Shown here piece after piece: positions 8,701-11,850 of a stretch of DNA of 11,850 bases (position 1 is the first letter of the stretch; every line of letters begins with the position of its first letter). A model generated the notes under the pieces. The model did no database searches. It was not told the origin of the DNA and saw nothing but the letters and a program-made list of their open reading frames with translations. The stretch comes from Oscillospiraceae bacterium (GTDB lineage: Bacteria; Bacillota_A; Clostridia; Oscillospirales; JAAYXM01). The translations under genes and the position numbers were made by a program. The stretch spans positions 1 through 11,850 of the forward strand of contig JAFQVE010000280.1 of assembly GCA_017408185.1 (NCBI GenBank). Direction: 5' to 3'.

Positions 8701-11548
8701 CGGCTATGAAAAGCATTCAGCTGTGGACCTTTTTGAGAATCCGAAGTTCCTTAAAATGATTACTGCACAGCTTGAATTAACACTCGGCGGTTACTATACT
8801 CCGGCAATCGGAGATACGCTGGCTACGGCAAGTACAGGTTTCTCTGCAGACCTTTCATCCCTTCTTGTTGCGTATAAGCACACGGGAGATCGCAAGCTCG
8901 CTCAGATGATATGGCTTATGAATGAACTTCAGAATGACGGCGATATTGAAAAGCTTCGCGGCTCGATCTTTGATGAGGATGCAGAAAAAGCAGTCCGTGA
9001 TATAGAAGCTGTAATTGATGAAGACGGCATGCTTTCCCTCGACAGCGAAATGAAGACGGGCTGGGGCTTTACGGCACTTCGTGCCGGCGCAAATTATGAT
9101 TCGGCAAGTGAATCTACAAAAACCGAAAATACACGAGATTTTGCCGTTTATTTTGGTGGAACGAGTGGACATGGACATTTTGGTGCGTTGGATCTTATGA
9201 TTTCTGCATTCGGGCTGAATTTAGCTCCTGACCTTGGTTATCCGGCAAGAACGGGTAATGATCCAAACAGATATCAATGGGTGACGACTACGATTTCCCA
9301 TAATACAGTTGTTGTGAATGAAGAACAGCAGATGTCAACAGGAGTTGCAGGAACTCCGCATCACTTTGACGATGTGGGAAAGGTTAAGCTTCTTGATGTA
9401 AGTGCAGATGTGTATACAGAGACAAACGAATACCGCAGAGCCGTTATAATGATAGAGGCAAATGATGATGTTTCATATGCGGTTGACTTTTTCCACGTAA
9501 ACGGCGGAGACGATCATCTCTATAGCTTCCACAGTCAGTCTGATGAGATTGTTTACACCGAGGGATTAGGTGACGTATATTCTTATCCCACATACGCACG
9601 TGAGGACGGAACTCTTGTCGGTACATACGCAGGTCCGGATGTGGTATACGGCGATGATCCGGGAGGAAATGCGCCGATTAACGTATATCCACTCGGTTAC
9701 ACATGGCTTAAGAATGTACGGAAATATAATTCTCCCGAAAAGGATTTCGCCGTTGAGTTTAAGGTTAAGGATTGGAGAAAGGTTCTTGACAGCAACAAAG
9801 ATTTAAGATTGCGTCTTACCATGGTAAATGATGAGCCGATGGAAGAGGTCTCTTTTGTAACCGGCGAAGCTCCGCAGACAGAAGGAAACAAAGAAATCGG
9901 AGAGCTTGAATACTTGCTTGTACGCAATGAGGGCAAAAATCTCGACACAACCTTCACCACTGTTTTTGAACCGTATGAAGCAAACAAAAAATATATTGCG
10001 GATATTTGCAAGGTGTCAATGAGCCGAGACGAAAATGCACGTCCGGGATTATATGACTCATATTCAGCAGTAAAGGTTACGCATACGAATGGCAGGGTTG
10101 ACTACGTTATGTATTCAACAAACAATGCAGTTGATTATGTGATAAAAGACGGTGATGTCGAAATCGATTTTCGTGGCTTTGCAGGTGTTATCACTATTGG
10201 AAAGGATAAAGACGGAAAGAATGAAGTTGTATACTCATATCTCAACGACGGTGAAGTTTTAAAGCTTGCGGAAGAAGCAGAAAGTGAAAATGTAAGACTT
10301 CCGGCGTATACCGGTGAGGTTGTAAGCTTCACAACTGACTTTACAACCGAAAACTTTATCACTATTGCATTTGATGAAGGGCAGAATCCTGCACCGGATG
10401 ATCTTCAGGGAAGATATGTATACATCGACAATTCCGGAGAGGAAAACGGAGTGTACAGGATTGAAAGTGCAAGAGAGGTTGCAGACGGAATAGAAGTTTC
10501 TCTTGGAAATGTTTCGCTGATACAGCGATATGTTGATGAGAAGGATATAGAGTCCGGATATGTATATAACATTAAGATCGGAGAAAGCTTCAGAATCCCG
10601 GTTTCATACAAGTATGACCTGTCACCGGTTGTTGAGCAGGTAGAGGATGTAACAGCATCGGCAGGAAGCTCAGTTACGATTGCTTTTAATGCAACAAGTC
10701 CGAATGGCAAGTCGCTTACATTCGATAAATCAAAGCTTCCTCGTGGAATGAGCATTGATGAGGAAAGTCAGACACTTACCTGGAAGCCTACATCCTCTCA
10801 GGTAGGAGAAAATCACGTTGCACTTACTGTCTTTGACGGAGTTCTTGAAACCACAATGCACTTTACAGTCACGGTCTACGGTTCAACCGGCGGAAGCACC
10901 GGTGGCGGTGCAGGAGGTGGTGGCGGCACATCCGGCGGAACAACAACTCCCACCGAGCCTTCAACACCCACAACACCGGATGGCGGAGAAACTGAAAATG
11001 TTCGCTTCACCGACCTCGGAAATCACGCCTGGGCGGCGGATGCAATAAACGCACTTGCGGATAATGGGATAGTAAAGGGAACAAGTGCAACCACATATTC
11101 ACCGGCGGCAAATATAACAAGAGCAGACTTTGCGATTCTCTTGGTAAGAGCTTTTGAAAAGGAATCGGACAACACCGAAAACTTCTCCGACGTAAGTGAG
11201 TCCGACTACTTCGCGCGTGAGCTTGCAATAGCCCGAAATACGGGACTTGTCGGCGGAATCGGTGATAATAAGTTCGCACCACGTGATAACATCAAGCGAT
11301 GCGATATGATGCTTATGGTTTACCGTGTCCTTAAATCGACGGACAACCTTGTAGGGGCGGATATTATCCGCCCGGAATATCCGGATTTCGACTCCGTCCC
11401 CGATTACGCGAAAGAAGCAGTATCGGCACTTATCTCCGAAGGCCTCGTAAACGGTAAGAACGGAAAAATCGCACCTCATGACTTTACAACAAGAGCAGAG
11501 GTGGCAGTTCTTCTTCAGCGCGTTCTTGAATTTGTGGCAGAAAAATAA
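2789..11548 (+). CDS. Giant SLH-anchored heparinase II/III-like polysaccharide lyase
   Basis: A 2919-residue exported, wall-bound multidomain protein. Residues 1-31 are a Sec signal peptide (site near AFA|AD). RNWKY-type modules lie at about 34-255, 357-567, 757-889 (degenerate) and 1087-1273, alternating with Ig-like (Big_2-type) domains at about 256-350, 568-655, 657-752, 893-975, 980-1083, 1273-1363 and 1365-1460. The catalytic part, about 1461-2610, has a cysteine cluster (C1530, C1533, C1536, C1559, C1562), a helical part with DGHGDENSPHYNY (Y1955, Y1957) and a beta part with SGHGHFGALDL (H2128, H2130) and TTISHNTVVV (H2171, N2172), all typical of heparinase II/III-family proteins. Such enzymes cleave uronate-containing polysaccharides by beta-elimination using Tyr and His. 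A putative Ig domain (2611-2697), a Gly/Thr/Pro linker (2698-2737) and three SLH repeats (2738-2919) follow. The SLH repeats should hold the protein to secondary wall polymer. Substrate is unknown. The start is set by AAAGGAG at 2774. The reading frame is intact throughout. Confidence 0.88.
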   Translation: MRKISLKRVLSFVLALSLVVGMLPQFENAFAADDGVVSFSFTKTVAQYGEEKTDWSYWTTADGVAKDNTYVNTRSLTEYYNDGIKVRNWKYFDDTMHNKANASKAGGYLYTASSTYAQGHSTNWNNWIAFKVKGLATGTYTVKMTAADNRGCVIGMYILDNSVYGNADTATITEATDDTLGNGVTKLNEVDLWGNASNNLTYDFGNVNLEGNTETEYIVLFKMERAGELANGETSSATKSEARLHFNTLTFEKIEALKEITATNINAVVGEEIKPEGNLSWIGTSGDACGGEKVIEKIELVDNDVGAVLEGSDGNFYAVAPGEATIKVTGKLQSGEGGSKSVEIKVTVSDNDRIFGGNILHFDFSSTEILKKEAGVAEFEYANAGKTAIFSDSLDYYFKSEDGAYARNWKYFDRTLPNRPWTTGANGTYFDGGSYGNWAAFKVMGIPGGAYNVALNKPANNAKGCVWSLYVLDGTLYGMADAEAITAALDTMSEGVQKVGEVDTYASLESELVFGVADFEGNEDTEHILVFRAVREGIVDEGETKPSNNSGRFISITGITLDGTYVESVDTTIEYTQLGVGEETKVISTTGKKNSGEIISDMSEVGYVNYEIVQGNEVAEIGKDGKSIITKKQGIAVIETTVIADGLIITDRDTIEVDEKFSIESVYVKGVKTAYLGKRFRLVPVIKMGDGSEVVPADAVISYIVDDADAGIVSADGDVLVAGNIVGEADVRISVQSRGKSAESDKFTVKVTDEIEPLSGELLELLLAELAFEGKEDECKAIKFNVPEKGRYQLTLSAEFGKNSGIVDLYAIPYSEDAMKNPERYLFGAYKLDEADLFNTTTATEEIMLEDAVFDEAGEYLLVANIAGKNSSGGGYAAKLQKLVLDGVSVISNVVTEVYSPRLGPGEETELNIFAHLSNGTLITMDEASIAFEYNEEEITADAEKLTVKASEEYTEPKSCEFTVTVTYKGHSAQTIAAVKVDELYGVNPNKTALLYGDDVVSVGNNLNLKPALELNNQSVVETIGCEVEYVVENNEEGVLSLLENNTVVKAVKAGEATVYAKVVFRGREYTTEKKVITVVADALSSANIDINFTKGGHAGDGFTTVDTVLGYTSGRNWVYDSVAGKSTVYSMSMNDTYAQIVFDPTVENKYLALRLKVPSAGVYNITAFSNWCRKRAGRWDMYIFPVTNETSADLPAQLIEKNFVGYMDFYKDSNGEPGEILNVAENYAFTGGGEYYVVLSLANGISAGSAGIRTERGDTVYPTYISFTNVKAMDTVTLTAEKQTLDIGENTAVAIKMYNGSGDELSESPESVIYRTSDNSVATVDINGRVTAISEGKTTIRAIVSYGGVIKTTSVEISVEDSSEILGITLSAENEIYIYGSTPLSAVAQMESENLIDIPYEYIEWTLSDNTVAEISEEDKMLVGKSLGTVTVSAKIKEGYKPGAEEKIIEPITLEVVWDATIDPAIYTIEERENVKKNAERYSWVRDKVKSTTGTADDFLENFDKIYSLAIPEGVPRTYHVGHKYDPQCYNCRYCGKNLGSIYSWDTSPVSKPWKIQCPECKRVFPSNDFASFYELGVSENGLQWNYADALQKHHEMFVCESVKAGNACTCVRPIDSAPVPGSSQWMANDPRNDAWYEFYGYNVNGGYLTNDLYKEMDEKLGVTGWGVDDGFGYRQPYVSDPNLPGYDKSYYEDENGYARYVYGSRMHLNAPIQHMYVGYYLHEGVWFAAGGGDAAKELRDALTAFRDAFLYTGEAKYGRAGAILLDRIADIYPGFDWYQWASWRGDSYRGTIIDPVWGHHLAELFASSYDAFLPIYNDRQVIDTLSNRALYKADENGNYVLDENGEKIPTNLKDTPGAVRLNAEDGICRESFRAVKAAKIVGNFGVRHKTVITAALALNKMPETGEMLDWLMKYGEEYSTGEYKGDIEGGNVARDLINRVDRDGHGDENSPHYNYTWWNNLMEPADMLAGYEKHSAVDLFENPKFLKMITAQLELTLGGYYTPAIGDTLATASTGFSADLSSLLVAYKHTGDRKLAQMIWLMNELQNDGDIEKLRGSIFDEDAEKAVRDIEAVIDEDGMLSLDSEMKTGWGFTALRAGANYDSASESTKTENTRDFAVYFGGTSGHGHFGALDLMISAFGLNLAPDLGYPARTGNDPNRYQWVTTTISHNTVVVNEEQQMSTGVAGTPHHFDDVGKVKLLDVSADVYTETNEYRRAVIMIEANDDVSYAVDFFHVNGGDDHLYSFHSQSDEIVYTEGLGDVYSYPTYAREDGTLVGTYAGPDVVYGDDPGGNAPINVYPLGYTWLKNVRKYNSPEKDFAVEFKVKDWRKVLDSNKDLRLRLTMVNDEPMEEVSFVTGEAPQTEGNKEIGELEYLLVRNEGKNLDTTFTTVFEPYEANKKYIADICKVSMSRDENARPGLYDSYSAVKVTHTNGRVDYVMYSTNNAVDYVIKDGDVEIDFRGFAGVITIGKDKDGKNEVVYSYLNDGEVLKLAEEAESENVRLPAYTGEVVSFTTDFTTENFITIAFDEGQNPAPDDLQGRYVYIDNSGEENGVYRIESAREVADGIEVSLGNVSLIQRYVDEKDIESGYVYNIKIGESFRIPVSYKYDLSPVVEQVEDVTASAGSSVTIAFNATSPNGKSLTFDKSKLPRGMSIDEESQTLTWKPTSSQVGENHVALTVFDGVLETTMHFTVTVYGSTGGSTGGGAGGGGGTSGGTTTPTEPSTPTTPDGGETENVRFTDLGNHAWAADAINALADNGIVKGTSATTYSPAANITRADFAILLVRAFEKESDNTENFSDVSESDYFARELAIARNTGLVGGIGDNKFAPRDNIKRCDMMLMVYRVLKSTDNLVGADIIRPEYPDFDSVPDYAKEAVSALISEGLVNGKNGKIAPHDFTTRAEVAVLLQRVLEFVAEK
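2888..3553 (+). repeat. RNWKY module A of the giant protein
   Basis: Residues about 34-255, directly after the signal peptide. Landmarks are RSLTEYY, RNWKYFDD, WIAFKVKGL..GTYTVKM, RGCVIGMYILDNSVYG and TEYIVLFKMER. It is the copy most like the module in the 367-residue protein. Confidence 0.7.
3857..4489 (+). repeat. RNWKY module B of the giant protein
   Basis: Residues about 357-567. Landmarks are DSLDYYF, RNWKYFDR, WAAFKVMGI..GAYNVAL, KGCVWSLYVLDGTLYG, EGVQKVGEVD and TEHILVFRAVREG. The stretch coding for RNWKYFD is nearly identical in bases to module A (about 3047-3068 and 4007-4028), while the surroundings have diverged. Confidence 0.7.
5057..5455 (+). repeat. Degenerate module C of the giant protein
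   Basis: Residues about 757-889. It has lost the RNWKY segment but keeps the later core: AIKFNVPEKGRYQLTLS, a NSGIVDLYAIP strand, a KLDEADLFN-type stretch matching 'KVGEVD', and EYLLVANIAGKN. It is shorter than modules A and B. The assignment rests on pattern order and is less secure. Confidence 0.5.
6047..6607 (+). repeat. Divergent RNWKY-type module D of the giant protein
   Basis: Residues about 1087-1273. Landmarks are INFTKGG at the first strand, GRNWVYDS, YLALRLKVPSAGVYNITAF, RWDMYIFPV, a MDFYKD stretch and EYYVVLSLANG. It is followed by an Ig-like domain, as are modules A, B and C. Confidence 0.6.
7169..10618 (+). other. Heparinase II/III-like lyase region with cysteine cluster
   Basis: Residues about 1461-2610 of the giant protein. 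The order is a helical lead (EERENVKKNAERYSWVRDKV), the cluster CYNCRYCG...CPECKRVFPSNDF that probably binds a metal ion, an alpha-barrel part with GDENSPHYNYTWW, then the beta-sandwich part with GHGHFGALDL and SHNTVVVNEEQQ. Extra cysteines at 1601, 1610 and 1612 form a second small group. The last 150 or so residues before 2610 are not recognised and could belong to a separate beta domain. The lyase assignment follows from established heparinase II/III family motifs. Confidence 0.8.
10619..10879 (+). other. Putative Ig domain (He_PIG-like)
   Basis: Residues 2611-2697 of the giant protein. The pattern is V..V.DVTASAGSSVTIAF..., then LPRGMSIDEESQTLTWKP, then QVGENHVALTVFDG. This is the usual signature of cadherin-like/putative Ig domains in bacterial surface proteins, and it probably serves as a spacer before the linker. 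Confidence 0.7.
10880..10999 (+). repeat. Low-complexity Gly/Thr/Pro linker
   Basis: Residues 2698-2737 are almost wholly Gly, Ser, Thr and Pro: a GGSTGGGAGGGGGTSGG part followed by a TTPTEPSTPTTP part. It is a flexible, possibly wall-spanning linker between the catalytic portion and the SLH anchor. The DNA is locally GC-rich and repetitive. Confidence 0.85.
11000..11545 (+). other. Three S-layer homology (SLH) repeats
   Basis: Residues 2738-2919. Repeat 1 reads FTDLGNHAWAADAINALADN and ITRADFAILL. Repeat 2 reads FSDVSESDYFARELAIARN and IKRCDMMLMV. Repeat 3 reads YAKEAVSALISEGLVNG and TTRAEVAVLL. Only repeat 3 keeps the canonical TRAE motif, repeat 1 has TRAD and repeat 2 has KRCD. SLH trimers bind secondary cell wall polymer, usually pyruvylated, so the giant should be displayed on the cell surface. 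Confidence 0.9.
11351..11374 (+). repeat. REP-like palindrome inside the third SLH repeat
   Basis: GGGCGGATA (11355-11363) and TATCCGCCC (11365-11373) form a perfect 9-bp inverted repeat around one base, flanked by GTAG and a G. It is read in frame as GADIIRP (residues 2856-2862), just before the YPDFD that opens SLH repeat 3. From memory, similar GTAGGGGCGG...CCGCCC palindromes are dispersed in clostridial genomes, usually between genes. Confidence 0.6.
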
Positions 11549-11551
11549 AAC

Positions 11552-11581
11552 AAATGCGGAGAGAAACACTCTCCGCATTTT
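11552..11581 (+). terminator. Rho-independent terminator after the giant gene
   Basis: AAATGCGGAGAG (11552-11563) pairs with CTCTCCGCATTT (11569-11580) around a 5-base loop. The T-tract is short (four T, ending 11581), so it may leak into the next gene, which starts only 19 bases later. Confidence 0.75.
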
Positions 11582-11599
11582 GCGAAAGGAAAAACGTAT

Positions 11600-11850
11600 A
11601 TGAAACTTGTTTTCTGTGCCGATATGGCAGTGACGGGAGCGAATGAGGCTCTCTTTATAAAAGGCGATGTTGAAACGGTAACGGACAAAGGAATACTTGA
11701 CTATCTCAAAGGGTTTGATTATCGCATAATGAATGTGGAAATGGCACTTACCGACACAAATGAGCCGATTGTCAAGTGCGGCCCAAATATAAAGGCATCA
11801 AAGGCGGCAATAAAGGGTGTAAAAGCCTTTGACCCATCCCTTGCACTTCT
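11600..11850 (+). CDS. CapA-family metallophosphatase-like protein, 5' part
   Basis: The first 83 residues of a gene that runs off the window. The start at 11600 is preceded by GAAAGG (11584-11589). FCADMAVTGAN (D8), then YRIMNVEMALTD (N45, E47) and VKCGPNIKAS...GVKAFDPSLAL match the opening of CapA/poly-gamma-glutamate-synthesis-like proteins of Clostridia (PGA_cap, calcineurin-like fold). There D8 and the N-x-E motif would be metal or active-site positions. The usual GD of the first motif is AD here. No signal peptide is seen, so this form is probably cytoplasmic. Members act in capsule or surface-polymer biology, but the exact reaction is not settled for this subfamily. No clear promoter lies between the terminator and this gene, so it is either read through from the giant gene or has a promoter I do not recognise. 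Confidence 0.75.
   Translation, partial: MKLVFCADMAVTGANEALFIKGDVETVTDKGILDYLKGFDYRIMNVEMALTDTNEPIVKCGPNIKASKAAIKGVKAFDPSLAL

Noticed and set aside
10880..10999. Repetitive GGC/GGT/ACA tract as a possible CRISPR or tandem-repeat array
   Set aside because: The units are irregular and explained by a Gly/Thr/Pro linker in frame, with no spacer structure.
11526..11554. TTGAAT at 11526 as a -35 box for the CapA-like gene
   Set aside because: No acceptable -10 hexamer lies 16-18 bases downstream.

Overview
The window looks like a low-to-moderate-GC Firmicutes genome, most likely an anaerobic gut or rumen clostridium of the Oscillospiraceae type. The evidence is strong GGGAGG/AAAGGAG ribosome binding sites, Gram-positive Sec signal peptides, S-layer-homology (SLH) anchoring repeats, bacterial Ig-like domains and a clostridial-style CapA protein. 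The taxonomic call is an inference from sequence style. All genes lie on the + strand and almost no space is non-coding.

Layout. Bases 1-109 are a leader with a candidate extended -10 promoter. Bases 110-1213 encode a secreted 367-residue protein made of one 'RNWKY' module plus a small C-terminal domain. Its stop codon overlaps the start (TAATG) of a 50-codon peptide gene (1213-1365) carrying the motif EDVITTSG. A perfect 13-bp hairpin terminator (1376-1417) closes this pair, and a TTGACT-N18-TATGAT promoter appears to be built into the same DNA. Next come a cytoplasmic TIM-barrel glycoside-hydrolase-like protein (1442-2767) and, 21 bp later, a giant 2919-residue secreted protein (2789-11548). 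The giant carries four divergent RNWKY-type modules alternating with about seven Ig-like domains. These are followed by a heparinase II/III-like polysaccharide lyase region with a cysteine cluster, a putative Ig domain, a Gly/Thr/Pro linker and three SLH repeats. A 12-bp hairpin (11552-11581) follows, then the start of a CapA-family metallophosphatase gene that runs off the window.

Working model (inference). The giant is held on the cell wall by its SLH repeats and cleaves an acidic, probably uronate-containing, polysaccharide, using its modules for binding or spacing. The cytoplasmic hydrolase-like protein may process imported products. The small secreted protein shares the module and may bind the same glycan, with the 50-residue peptide as a co-translated partner. 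No transporter or regulator lies in the window, so the substrate cannot be named.

The points most worth pursuing are the undescribed-looking RNWKY module shared by two surface proteins, the EDVITTSG peptide coupled to one of them, the promoter/terminator overlap, and a short REP-like palindrome read in frame inside the third SLH repeat.
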